NCBI GenBank assembly: GCA_904419745.1
Contig: CAJFSS010000003.1
Span: 96,796-160,795 of the forward strand
Length of the DNA stretch: 64,000 nucleotides
DNA from: Candidatus Pseudoruminococcus merdavium
GTDB taxonomy: Bacteria; Bacillota; Clostridia; Oscillospirales; Ruminococcaceae
Direction of reading: 5' to 3'
Shown: one piece after another, positions 56,561 through 64,000 of the stretch
How positions within the stretch are numbered: the first letter of the stretch is position 1
Layout: every line of letters begins with the position of its first letter
Made by a program: the position numbers and the translations under genes
Notes under the pieces: generated by a model
Database searches by the model: none
Seen by the model: only the letters and a program-made list of their open reading frames with translations
What the model was told of the DNA's origin: nothing

Positions 56561-57712
56561 TTACTCTAATTCGGAGTAGTTTCCTAAAAACTGGAACGAA
56601 TCCAGCTCATAGTCGAGCGAGCGGATGAGACGGAGGACGTCCGGGTTTTTGACATTCCCTTCAAAGTCAAAGTAAAAGAGAAATTCAAAATCCGTATCCG
56701 CGAGCGGACGGGATTCCAACTTGGTCAGGTTGAGCCGGTTTACAGCAAAACGGGTAATCATCTGGTACAGGGAGCCGGTGACATGGGGCAGACGCAGGGA
56801 AATACTGACCTTATCCGCATGTTCTAAAATCATCGCCCGTTTGGAGATACAGATAAACCGCGTAAAATTCACCTGGGAGAATTGCAAGTGTTCACGGATA
56901 ACCTGAAGGCCGTAAAGATCGGCGCAGGCACGGGAAGCGATTGCCGCGACATGGGGGTTTTCCGATTCGCTGACCATCTTTGCAGCGGCTGCGGTATTGG
57001 AATAGACATGTACCCGGATATGGGGATGTTCTTTCAAAAACTGGGCGCACTGGTGGATGGCCTGCTCATGGGAGTAGAGATCTGTGATCTCTTCGAGCGG
57101 GAGATTGGATTTTGCCAGTAGGCAGTGGTCAATTTTCAGCTTTACCCCTTTGACAATAAAGAGGTTATACTTGCGCATGAGATCATAGACTGCGGTGACG
57201 GATCCGGCGGAGGAGTTTTCAATCGGAACAACCCCGTATTCGCAGCGCCCGGAATCCACAGCCTCAAACACCCCCTCAAAGGAGGGAAAAAAGGAGAGTT
57301 CCGGATGTGCGAACAGCTTGCGGCAGGCCTCAAAGGAATAGGCGCCCTCCACGCCCTGGCAGGCCACCTGCGCATGGGAGGGCAGGCCGGAGGGGGACGA
57401 CTGCGCGGCGTCCATAAGCTTATCGCACAGGCTCATCTCCTCCGTCGACTGCGCGACAAGCTTATGCTGGAGGGACTTGCTGACGTCCATCATGGTGGTA
57501 TAGAGCACTTTGGCGCTGTCCGCCAGCCGAGGGCCGGCTTTTTGGGAGACGCGCTCAATCACCTGCTGTTCCCTGTCCGGATGGTAGATCGGCAGTCCGT
57601 GGCGGATTTTATAGTCCGCCACCTGTTCGACAATTTCCATCCTCCGGCAAAATAGTTTAATGATCTGCTCGTCAATCTCGTTGATTTCCAGTCTCAGGGT
57701 ATCCAAATCCAT
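56561..57712 (-). CDS. pheA: Bifunctional chorismate mutase/prephenate dehydratase PheA
   Basis: 383 residues in three parts. An AroQ-type chorismate mutase occupies about 1-90 ([30 protein letters not shown]). Prephenate dehydratase follows at about 110-290 ([34 protein letters not shown]). An ACT domain lies at about 300-383 and includes [20 protein letters not shown], where Phe feedback binding is known in the family. It is a P-protein as in E. coli, unlike the separate PheA of Bacillus. Last gene of the aromatic operon. Confidence 0.95.
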   Translation of the reverse strand: MDLDTLRLEINEIDEQIIKLFCRRMEIVEQVADYKIRHGLPIYHPDREQQVIERVSQKAGPRLADSAKVLYTTMMDVSKSLQHKLVAQSTEEMSLCDKLMDAAQSSPSGLPSHAQVACQGVEGAYSFEACRKLFAHPELSFFPSFEGVFEAVDSGRCEYGVVPIENSSAGSVTAVYDLMRKYNLFIVKGVKLKIDHCLLAKSNLPLEEITDLYSHEQAIHQCAQFLKEHPHIRVHVYSNTAAAAKMVSESENPHVAAIASRACADLYGLQVIREHLQFSQVNFTRFICISKRAMILEHADKVSISLRLPHVTGSLYQMITRFAVNRLNLTKLESRPLADTDFEFLFYFDFEGNVKNPDVLRLIRSLDYELDSFQFLGNYSELE

Positions 57713-57767
57713 GATAGGTTCTCCTCTTTTCTGCGGTTATGGGTAAATCAGATGGTTGGTGTGCGAC

Positions 57768-58856
57768 TCAGATCCTGCCGTGCATGCAAAGCAGCTCCAG
57801 CAGGCCGACCGCGACGGCGGCCTCCACGCAGGGGACGGCGCGCACGGCAAGGCAGGGATCGTGCCTGCCCACAATCGAAAGCGAAGCGTCCTGCCTATGG
57901 ACATAGTCGATGGTCTGCTGTTCTTTGGCAATGGACGGGGTAGGTTTCATCGCGACGCGGAGGATAAGCGGCATCCCGGAAGTGATGCCGCCCAGAATCC
58001 CCCCATGGCGGTTGGTCCGGGTTTTGACTTCTTCCCCGTCCATATAGAAAGCGTCGTTGTTCTCACTGCCAAACAGCGAGGAGACGCCGAACCCCTCTCC
58101 AAATTCCAGCCCTTTGACGGCGGGAATCCCGAACAGGATGGAGGAGAGGACATTTTCCACTCCGTCGAACATCGGAGAGCCCACTCCGGCAGGGAGGCCG
58201 AGGACGGCGCATTCGATCGTTCCCCCGACGGAATCGCAGGCAAGCCTTGCCTTTTCAATTTCCACCTGCATCCGGTGCCCGGCTTGCTCATCCAGTACGG
58301 GGAAATCCCGTTTTCCCGCACACAGGAGTTCCTCTTGAGAGAGATGGACGGGATCAAACGGGGAATCCTGCACGCCATGGATAGCAAGCAGGTGGGCGCC
58401 GATAAAAATCCCCCGGTGTTCGAGAATCTGTTTGCAGATCCCGCCTGCAAAGACCAGGGGCGCGGTGAGCCTGCCGGAAAAATGCCCTCCCCCGCGGATA
58501 TCGTTGTGCCCGCCGTAGCGGAGATATCCGGTATAATCCGCATGGCCGGGGCGGGCCAAAGTCTGGGTGCGGCGGTAATCCTGGGAGCGGGTATCCGTAT
58601 TGCGGATGACTGCCGCAAGCGGGGTGCCGCAGGTAATCCCGTTTACCAGGCCGGAGAGGATCTCCGGGAGATCCTCCTCTTTGCGGGCGGTGGATGCGAG
58701 GCTGTTGCCCGGGGCGCGGCGCTTTGCAAAGGCATGCAGGGCATCGAGATCGATGGCTTCCCCGGCGGGGATGCCGTCCAGGACGGCTCCAATCCCGCCG
58801 CCATGGGATTCCCCGAAAATGGAAAGTTTAATATGAGTTCCCCAACTAGAGGACAT
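57768..58856 (-). CDS. aroC: Chorismate synthase AroC
   Basis: FMN-dependent enzyme making chorismate from EPSP, 362 residues. The N-terminus SSSWGTHIKLSIFGESHGGG is diagnostic. RPGHADYTGYLRYGGHNDIRGGGHFSGR and the GITSGMPL segment match the catalytic and FMN sites. The ATG at 58856 has GGGAGGT seven bases upstream; a longer frame lacks support. It overlaps the end of aroA by 11 bases, so the two are translationally coupled. Confidence 0.96.
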   Translation of the reverse strand: MSSSWGTHIKLSIFGESHGGGIGAVLDGIPAGEAIDLDALHAFAKRRAPGNSLASTARKEEDLPEILSGLVNGITCGTPLAAVIRNTDTRSQDYRRTQTLARPGHADYTGYLRYGGHNDIRGGGHFSGRLTAPLVFAGGICKQILEHRGIFIGAHLLAIHGVQDSPFDPVHLSQEELLCAGKRDFPVLDEQAGHRMQVEIEKARLACDSVGGTIECAVLGLPAGVGSPMFDGVENVLSSILFGIPAVKGLEFGEGFGVSSLFGSENNDAFYMDGEEVKTRTNRHGGILGGITSGMPLILRVAMKPTPSIAKEQQTIDYVHRQDASLSIVGRHDPCLAVRAVPCVEAAVAVGLLELLCMHGRI

Positions 58857-60105
58857 GGCAGATACCTCCCAATGCTTGAAAATCTTCAAAAAAGGACGGG
58901 TAGCTCTTTTGCACCGCCTGCGCGCCGGTAATGGTTATCGGGCGCTCACAGAGCAGGGCGGCGATCGCTGCGGACATGACAATCCGGTGGTCGCCCCAGC
59001 CGTCCACGGTGGCGCCGCCGGGCAGGGAGGGACTTCCGCAGATGACAAGGGAGTCCGGGCGTTCTTCCACCTGGGCTCCAAGCCTGGCGAGCAGATCGGA
59101 GACGGCAGCCAGCCGGTCGCACTCCTTTAAACGCAGGCGCCCGGCATTCTGGATCATGGTCTTTCCTTCACTGTAAGCGGCGAGGACGGCCAGGATGGGA
59201 ACCAGATCCGGGATCTGTGCGGCGTCAATGATGATCCCACGCAGGGATTGACCGGAGACAAAAATCCCGTTTTCCCCAGGGCAAACCAGGGCGCCGAAGC
59301 GCCGGAGCAGGGAAAGGATTTCCCGATCCCCCTGTGTGGAAGATTCCCTCAGCCCCTGTACATTTAGCCCGTCCCCCAGCGCGCCGGCGGCAAGCCAGAA
59401 AGCGGCATTGGAGTAATCCGCCTCCACCGTAATATCGGCGGGACGGTATGCCTGTCCTCCGGGGATCGTCCAGCCGTGCTCCGTGGGGAAAATCCGGATC
59501 CCAAAATGCCGGAGCATTTCCAGCGTCATGTCCACGTAGCCGGCGGATTCCAGCGGGGAGGTGAGGAGGATCTCGCTGTCCCCCTCGAGCAGGGGAAGGG
59601 CAAAGAGCAGGCCGGTGATAAACTGGGAGCTGACATTCCCGGCAAGGGAGAACCGTCCGGGAGTAAGCCTGCCGGAGATGGAAAACGGCAGTGCAGGGGC
59701 GGGTGAAAAGCAAACCCCGTGCGCTCTCATCTGGGCGGTAAGCGGTTCCAGCGGGCGAGCGGGGAGTTTCCCCTTCCCGGAAAAACTTGCCGGTATGCCG
59801 AGCGCTGCGGCGATGGGCAGAAAAAAACGCAGGGTCGAGCCGCTCTCCTCACAGTCGAGGGCGGCTGCCTGCGGGGTGTTTCCGATTCCGGTAATCCGGA
59901 CGGCGTCGGTTTCCCTTTGGATCTGCGCCCCAAGCGCACGGGCGCAGGAAAGCGTCGCCTCGATATCCTTGGAAAAGGATACCGGGGCGATCCGGCAGGT
60001 TCCCCTGCTCAGCGCGGCACAGATGACGGCGCGGTGAGAGGCGGATTTGCTGGGCGGAACCAGGACGGTTCCATGAAGCGGGGAAGGGGTAATTTGTATG
60101 TCCAC
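58846..60105 (-). CDS. aroA: 3-phosphoshikimate 1-carboxyvinyltransferase AroA (EPSP synthase)
   Basis: 419 residues from GTG 60105, seven bases after GGAGGT; a TTG five codons earlier overlaps that site. LVPPSKSASHRAVICAALS, EESGSTLRFFLPIAAAL and LRLKECDRLAAVSDLL are diagnostic. It condenses shikimate-3-phosphate with PEP and is related to MurA (also in this window). The N-terminal DCEESGSTLRF region lacks the LPGNAGTAMRP stretch of class I enzymes and looks class II-like, so glyphosate sensitivity may be low; this is inference. Confidence 0.95.
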   Translation of the reverse strand: MDIQITPSPLHGTVLVPPSKSASHRAVICAALSRGTCRIAPVSFSKDIEATLSCARALGAQIQRETDAVRITGIGNTPQAAALDCEESGSTLRFFLPIAAALGIPASFSGKGKLPARPLEPLTAQMRAHGVCFSPAPALPFSISGRLTPGRFSLAGNVSSQFITGLLFALPLLEGDSEILLTSPLESAGYVDMTLEMLRHFGIRIFPTEHGWTIPGGQAYRPADITVEADYSNAAFWLAAGALGDGLNVQGLRESSTQGDREILSLLRRFGALVCPGENGIFVSGQSLRGIIIDAAQIPDLVPILAVLAAYSEGKTMIQNAGRLRLKECDRLAAVSDLLARLGAQVEERPDSLVICGSPSLPGGATVDGWGDHRIVMSAAIAALLCERPITITGAQAVQKSYPSFFEDFQALGGICHVL

Positions 60106-60126
60106 AGGGGATACCTCCAATTTTCG

Positions 60127-61185
60127 TCAATTCCATGCGTGGGAAAGAAACGATTCCAATTCTGACAGGGGGATGGGGTGCAGGACGGCTTTGCCAATTC
60201 GCTCGAGCAGAACAACGGTAAGGCTGTCCCCGTGGCGCTTTTTATCCCCCAGCGCCACCTGGCAGAACTGCTGTACCGTGGCTCCCTCATACTGGCTGGG
60301 AAGCCGGTAGGTATCGAGAACCGAGAGCAGATCCTGTGTGGTTCCCGCCGGGGTTAGGCCAAGGGATTCGCTCACCCTGGTGATCATCGCCATGCCGATG
60401 GCAACGGCGCGCCCATGAGGAACGGTGTACCCGGAGAGGGTTTCCACACAGTGGCCCAGCGTGTGCCCGAAATTGAGCAGCTGCCGGCTGCCCCTATCTC
60501 GTTCATCCTCCTCCACGAGCATCCGCTTTAAATCCACACAGCGGCAGATGACTTCCTCCAGATGGGAGGAGAGGCCTCCGGAGGCAAGCAGGCGGTAGAG
60601 GGACTCATCCAGGATGGCGCCGTACTTGATGGCCTCCGCAGTACCTTCGGAAAAAATCTCCTCGCTCAGGGTGGAGAGGGTGTCGGTATCGCAGATCACC
60701 TGTTTGGGTTGCCAGAACGCGCCAACCAGGTTTTTCCCGGAAGGGATGTCCACGGCGGTTTTCCCGCCGACTGAGGAATCAATGGCCGCAAGGAAGGTGG
60801 TGGGGATCTGGACAAAGTCCACCCCACGAAGATAGGTTGCGGCCACAAAGCCCGCCAGATCCCCGACCACGCCACCGCCGAGCGCGACAATCAGATCGGA
60901 GCGGGAAATCCCGTTTGCCGTCAGCATTTCGTAGGCGTCCAGCGCCGTTTGCAAGCACTTGGAACGCTCCCCGTGCGCAAAAACGAATTTGCACACCTGA
61001 TACCCTGCGGCGCGCAGGGAAGCTTCCGTTTGTGCGCCGTACAGGGAATCGACCGTGTCGTCGGTGATGATAGCGGCACGGCATGGCGCGTGTACCTTGG
61101 TGATCTCCTGCCCACAGGAGCGCAGCAGGCCGGAGCCTACCAGGATTTCATAGGGGGATTCGGTATGGACACGGATGTTATTCAT
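60127..61185 (-). CDS. aroB: 3-dehydroquinate synthase AroB
   Basis: NAD- and metal-dependent second step of the shikimate pathway, 352 residues. IVALGGGVVGDLAGFVAATY is the NAD/phosphate region, QIPTTFLAAIDSSVGGKTAV the substrate-binding stretch and LLNFGHTLGHCVETLSG carries metal-binding histidines. Its ATG overlaps the tyrA stop by four bases, indicating coupled translation in the operon. Confidence 0.96.
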   Translation of the reverse strand: MNNIRVHTESPYEILVGSGLLRSCGQEITKVHAPCRAAIITDDTVDSLYGAQTEASLRAAGYQVCKFVFAHGERSKCLQTALDAYEMLTANGISRSDLIVALGGGVVGDLAGFVAATYLRGVDFVQIPTTFLAAIDSSVGGKTAVDIPSGKNLVGAFWQPKQVICDTDTLSTLSEEIFSEGTAEAIKYGAILDESLYRLLASGGLSSHLEEVICRCVDLKRMLVEEDERDRGSRQLLNFGHTLGHCVETLSGYTVPHGRAVAIGMAMITRVSESLGLTPAGTTQDLLSVLDTYRLPSQYEGATVQQFCQVALGDKKRHGDSLTVVLLERIGKAVLHPIPLSELESFLSHAWN

Positions 61186-62027
61186 GGATGGACACGCTCC
61201 TTAATTTCCCGTCCCTCTCTCAGCAGACGGGTAAGGGTTTCCCGATCGTTTGCTGCAATTGCGTCCCGGTATTCGCGCAGATGGGACAGGATGGTATCAA
61301 TTTCTTCGAGCAGAGGCTCCCGGTTTTCCAAAAACAGTTCGCTCCACATGGTTTCATTGAGTTTGGCGACCCGGGTCAAATCCCGGAAGCTACCGGCGGA
61401 ATAGCCCTGATGCTTGCGGGAAGTCGGGCTTTTGATGTATGCGCTTGATACCACATGGGCAAGCTGAGAAGTATAGGCGATCATCTGATCATGGTTTTCC
61501 GGGGTGGTGTGGACGACCTTTTCAAATCCGAGCGCGCGGAAGAGGCGATCCAGATCCGAGAGCAGCTCGGGCGGGGTGCTGTCATCGGGTACGAGCAGCA
61601 TGCTCGCACCGGTAAAGAGCCGTTCATCGGAATGGGAGAATCCGGAGACTTCCTTTCCCGCCATGGGATGTCCTCCAACAAAAAAGAACCCGTGCTCTCT
61701 GGCAAGGGGGAACAGCGGGCCGCACACCACGGATTTGACGCCGCAGAGATCCACGACCACCGCATTTTCCATAAGGTATCCCACATGGGACTGTACAAAC
61801 GCCACGCTGTCCTGCGGATAGAGCGCGAGGAGAACCAGGTCGCAGGAACCGAGATCCTCCGGGGCGCCGATCTTCTGGATGGCGCCGCTTGCAAGCGCCT
61901 GTTCCAACACCTGCGTATCCCAGTCATATCCGATGACCCTGCCGGAAGTAAAATGGGAAAGGGCTTTTGCCATCGAGCCGCCGATCAGCCCCAGGCCGAC
62001 AACGGCGGCGGTAAAGGGATGTTCCAT
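61182..62027 (-). CDS. tyrA: Prephenate dehydrogenase TyrA
   Basis: NAD-dependent oxidative decarboxylation of prephenate on the way to tyrosine, 281 residues. The Rossmann motif is VVGLGLIGGSMAKAL near the N-terminus. Then follow VGGHPMAGKEVSGF with the catalytic His and the helical dimerisation domain starting around YTSQLAHVVSSAYI. No ACT domain is present, so tyrosine feedback may act elsewhere. It is second in the aromatic operon, after aroF. Confidence 0.95.
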   Translation of the reverse strand: MEHPFTAAVVGLGLIGGSMAKALSHFTSGRVIGYDWDTQVLEQALASGAIQKIGAPEDLGSCDLVLLALYPQDSVAFVQSHVGYLMENAVVVDLCGVKSVVCGPLFPLAREHGFFFVGGHPMAGKEVSGFSHSDERLFTGASMLLVPDDSTPPELLSDLDRLFRALGFEKVVHTTPENHDQMIAYTSQLAHVVSSAYIKSPTSRKHQGYSAGSFRDLTRVAKLNETMWSELFLENREPLLEEIDTILSHLREYRDAIAANDRETLTRLLREGREIKERVHP

Positions 62028-62036
62028 AGGAGTACC

Positions 62037-63053
62037 TCAGCAGGAGAGGGTCTTGCCCATGAAAGACCCGAGGGATTTGATTTTTTCCATAACCGCATCG
62101 AACTGATCCGGGGTCAGGGACTGTGCCCCGTCGGACAGCGCATGCTGCGGATCGTTGTGTACTTCAATAATCAGGCCGTCCGCTCCTGCGGCAACCGCTG
62201 CGAGGGAGAGCGGTTCCACCATCCAGGTGAGGCCCGCCGCATGACTTGGATCGATGACAACCGGGAGATGGGAATGGCGTTTGATCACCGGGATCGCGGA
62301 GATGTCCAGTGTGTTGCGGGTAGAGGTTTCAAAGGTGCGGATTCCGCGCTCGCAGAGGATGACGTTTTCATTCCCACCCGCCATGATGTATTCCGCACTC
62401 ATCAGGAGTTCCTCGATGGTGTTGGCGAGGCCGCGCTTGAGAAGGATGGGCTTGTCGAGTTTACCGAGTTCCTTGAGCAGTTCAAAGTTCTGCATGTTGC
62501 GGGCTCCGACTTGAATGACATCCACATCCTCAAACAGCGGGAGGTGCTCAATACTCATAATTTCGGTAACAATCGGCATGCCGGTAAGGGCCTTTGCCTC
62601 TTTGAGCAGTTCAATGCCCGTGGCGCGAAGACCCTGGAATGAATAGGGGGAAGTTCTCGGTTTGAAAGCGCCACCACGGATCATGGTAGCCCCAGCCTTC
62701 TGTACCCGTTTAGCGACCTCGCAGATCTGATCTTCGGTTTCCACCGAACAGGGGCCGGCAATCACCTGGAAATTCCCACCGCCGATTTTCAGCCCTCCGA
62801 CTTCTACGACTGTGTCGTGCGGGTGGAATTTGCGGTTTGCCGCTTTGTATGGTTCCTGAATGCGTTTGACGTCTTCCACGATATCAAAGGACTGGACGTC
62901 ACTCATGTCAATGGAGGATGTATCCCCCACCAGACCAAGGATGGAGGTCTGTGTCCCACGTGTGATATGGATTTGTACCCCAAACTGTTTTAACCAGGTG
63001 ATTAAATCTTTCAGGCGTTCTTGATCCGTATCATTTTTCACCACAACTACCAT
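62037..63053 (-). CDS. aroF: DAHP synthase, type I-beta
   Basis: 3-deoxy-7-phosphoheptulonate synthase, 338 residues, entry step of aromatic synthesis. An N-terminal ferredoxin-like domain (about 1-70, MVVVVKNDTDQERLKDLI) precedes the TIM barrel, as in the Thermotoga-type enzyme where it senses Tyr/Phe. FQVIAGPCSVETEDQI, MIRGGAFKPRTSPYSFQG and VVIDPSHAAG are diagnostic. First structural gene of the operon; expression is predicted to depend on the upstream leader attenuator. Confidence 0.96.
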   Translation of the reverse strand: MVVVVKNDTDQERLKDLITWLKQFGVQIHITRGTQTSILGLVGDTSSIDMSDVQSFDIVEDVKRIQEPYKAANRKFHPHDTVVEVGGLKIGGGNFQVIAGPCSVETEDQICEVAKRVQKAGATMIRGGAFKPRTSPYSFQGLRATGIELLKEAKALTGMPIVTEIMSIEHLPLFEDVDVIQVGARNMQNFELLKELGKLDKPILLKRGLANTIEELLMSAEYIMAGGNENVILCERGIRTFETSTRNTLDISAIPVIKRHSHLPVVIDPSHAAGLTWMVEPLSLAAVAAGADGLIIEVHNDPQHALSDGAQSLTPDQFDAVMEKIKSLGSFMGKTLSC

Positions 63054-63130
63054 AACTGTTCCCTCAATTCTGTATTTTTTGTCTGTGTCATACTGGCTTT
63101 ACGGTTCTTTTTCCTGTACCGGTTACCAGG

Positions 63131-63176
63131 AAAAAGAAAAAGTCCGGTACTTTTGTCTGCCAAAAGCACCGGACTT
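63131..63176 (-). terminator. Attenuator terminator before aroF
   Basis: On the minus strand AAGTCCGGTGCTTTTG pairs with CAAAAGTACCGGACTT (loop GCAGA), then TTTCTTTTTCC. It lies about 78 bases upstream of the aroF start and downstream of the leader peptide, the expected place for an attenuator. Confidence 0.92.
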
Positions 63177-63201
63177 CACATGTTGTTCCGTCTTTTCACC
63201 T

Positions 63202-63238
63202 CAGTTACATGTTCTCGTCTTAATGAGAACCTGTACTG
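63202..63238 (-). promoter_or_regulatory. Leader hairpin around the leader-peptide stop codon
   Basis: An interrupted stem (CAGT, ACA, then GTTCTC pairing with GAGAAC, TGT and ACTG) has a loop that contains the TAA of the leader peptide. It overlaps the last leader codons, like the first hairpin of classical attenuators, and may act as pause or alternative structure. Confidence 0.65.
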
Positions 63239-63351
63239 GAGAGCCTTTGAGCAGATTTTTGAGTGCAGCAAAAATAGCCTGCGCTAAAAGTAAAGCCCAA
63301 GCCCATAAAGTAAAAGTAATACTGTTTCGCGCTTTTCAAAAGCCCTGCCAT
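63220..63351 (-). CDS. Tyr/Phe-rich leader peptide of the aromatic operon
   Basis: 43 residues, MAGLLKSAKQ then YYFYFMGLGFTFSAGYF and a plain tail. Nine of the 17 residues at positions 11-27 are Tyr or Phe. AGGAGAG lies seven bases before the ATG, and a TTGACA promoter lies further upstream. The peptide has no recognisable protein function. Its position between a promoter and an intrinsic terminator ahead of aroF, tyrA and pheA implies that ribosome stalling at Tyr/Phe codons controls terminator formation. A longer in-frame start upstream (63402) lies in the promoter and is rejected. Confidence 0.85.
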   Translation of the reverse strand: MAGLLKSAKQYYFYFMGLGFTFSAGYFCCTQKSAQRLSSTGSH

Positions 63352-63385
63352 AAAATTGCTCTCCTTTCCCTGAAGTGTTGTACTT

Positions 63386-63415
63386 ACTATACTACTTTGC
63401 AAAAGTGATTGTCAA
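63386..63415 (-). promoter_or_regulatory. Promoter of the aromatic operon leader
   Basis: On the minus strand TTGACA and TATAGT with an 18-base spacer. The predicted start lies about 25-30 bases before the leader-peptide start codon. Confidence 0.75.
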
Positions 63416-63663
63416 GGGATTGACAGCAAAAAAGTAATTTTTCACTTTAGAAACCGGAAAAATAATAAGGAAAAATAACTCCCGGGAAACTTCTAAGCAG
63501 AAGATAAATTCCAGAGAAAGCTCCTTTTTCAACGATAAAATATAGGAAAAAGTTATGCAAGTGAATACAAACAAACTATTTGAAATTCATTGGGTTGGTT
63601 GATACTATAAAATCAGAAAGTTTGTATGGTAACAGTAGGAAAGGAGCCCCGGTAAACCGGAAT

Positions 63664-63775
63664 TAGCCCCTTGAAATTTCACCACCTTCCGAGAGGCGTT
63701 ATCGGGTGTTACTAAAGCCCCGGAAACCCTTGAAAATACGCCAATTTATCCATGCGAAGGCGTTATAGGCTGTTA
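63664..63775 (+). repeat. Two imperfect direct repeats, period about 60-64 bases
   Basis: AGCCCC...CCTTGAAA...GGCGTTATCGGGTGTTAC and AGCCCC...CCTTGAAA...GGCGTTATAGGCTGTTAT recur in the same order. The core GGCGTTAT.GG.TGTTA is at 63695 and 63759. Confidence 0.6.
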
Positions 63776-63799
63776 TCGAACATTACCGCATTTTTATGG

Positions 63800-63956
63800 C
63801 CTCACGAACGCTCGTGAGGGAAAAATTAAGGGCAAAACACAGGGAACGACAAGAGAATGAAGTGGCAAAGAGAACTGTCGTGATGTGTGCCAGGCTCCGC
63901 TGGAGCCTCCCCTGTGTGAAGCCGGACAACTGAATATAGCGGCTCTTGTGAGCCGA
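63800..63956 (+). other. Three perfect hairpins, possible structured RNA
   Basis: CCTCACGA-ACGC-TCGTGAGG (about 63801-63820), AGGCTCC-GCT-GGAGCCT (about 63891-63907) and CGGCTC-TTGT-GAGCCG (about 63938-63954) follow one another before the terminator at 63964. Confidence 0.45.
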
Positions 63957-63963
63957 TGGATTG

Positions 63964-63997
63964 ACGGACATTAGTGTTTCTGCTGATGTCCGTTTTT
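63964..63997 (+). terminator. Intrinsic terminator at the right edge
   Basis: ACGGACAT pairs with ATGTCCGT across TAGTGTTTCTGCTG, followed by TTTTC. It could end a transcript from the hairpin-rich region. Confidence 0.8.
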
Positions 63998-64000
63998 CTA

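Larger units (their letters stand above)
63421..64000. other. Non-coding structured region at the right edge
   Basis: No gene is supported. 63421-63590 is AT-rich. From 63606 on there are two imperfect direct repeats of about 64 bases, several perfect hairpins and a terminator at 63964-63997. A weak promoter-like pair (TTGAAA-N17-TACTAT, 63580-63608) precedes it. An RNA gene, a recombination site or a regulatory region are the options. Confidence 0.5.

Noticed and set aside
57756..58931. 391-codon plus-strand frame opposite aroC
   Set aside because: Shadow of aroC; composition typical of antisense translation and no ribosome site.
61455..62642. 395-codon plus-strand frame opposite tyrA and aroF
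   Set aside because: It spans two clearly identified genes on the other strand and has no own signature.
63220..63402. 60-codon form of the aromatic leader peptide with an upstream start
   Set aside because: The upstream start lies in the promoter region and before the predicted transcript start; the ATG at 63351 has the ribosome site.
63600..64000. Right-edge repeats as a CRISPR array
   Set aside because: Only two imperfect repeats, of about 64 bases, without regular spacers.

Overview
The window looks like a chromosomal segment of a low-to-moderate GC, anaerobic, probably spore-forming Clostridia member (Firmicutes). An Oscillospiraceae/Ruminococcaceae-like affiliation is a weaker guess. 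Support comes from strong AGGAGG-type ribosome sites with frequent TTG and GTG starts, a FabK-type fatty acid cluster, a CIRCE-controlled groESL, an alanine T-box, a PdaA-like cortex deacetylase, RNase M5-like and WalJ-like proteins, and an archaeal-type prolyl-tRNA synthetase. No rRNA, tRNA, CRISPR array, transposase or integrase gene was found.

Layout. 1-7241: a type II fatty acid synthesis operon (fabK cut by the window edge, fabG, fabF, accB, fabZ, accC, accD, accA, acpP) ending in a terminator. 7305-11657: a complete branched-chain amino acid type ABC importer (binding lipoprotein, two permeases, two ATPases). 11764-18150: housekeeping genes (mtnN, proS, HD hydrolase, ogt, pdaA-like, eno). 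18609-24338: NUDIX hydrolase, an LysM-G5-M23 envelope peptidase, murA, walJ-like, rlmH. 24463-28002: three unrecognised membrane proteins, the last behind a strongly folded leader. 28167-30295: groES-groEL. 30466-32592: a DUF3825 protein with a duplicated OST-HTH/LOTUS-like domain. 32728-40864: a purine operon (purE, purC, a PurF-like protein without its catalytic cysteine, purM, purN, PurO-type IMP cyclohydrolase, stand-alone AICAR transformylase, purD). 41108-44386: a secreted lipoprotein, a secreted C39-like cysteine peptidase and a class B penicillin-binding protein. 44460-51866: T-box/alaS, HIT protein, comEC with a degenerate C-terminal domain, holA, RNase M5-like. 52032-53223: two small XRE regulators around a 600 bp interval with possible micropeptides. 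53390-63415: a minus-strand block that looks GC-richer, with hemW, lepA and an aromatic amino acid operon (aroF, tyrA, aroB, aroA, aroC, pheA). 63421-64000: non-coding, repeat- and hairpin-rich DNA.

The most striking feature is the leader of the aromatic operon. A short peptide with a good ribosome site carries nine Tyr/Phe codons within 17 residues. It is followed by a hairpin around its stop codon and then a strong intrinsic terminator before aroF. This has the architecture of ribosome-mediated transcription attenuation, whereas Firmicutes mostly use T-boxes or RNA-binding proteins for such operons. The PurF-like protein without an N-terminal cysteine, the split replacement of PurH, and the OST-HTH/DUF3825 protein are the next most interesting items.
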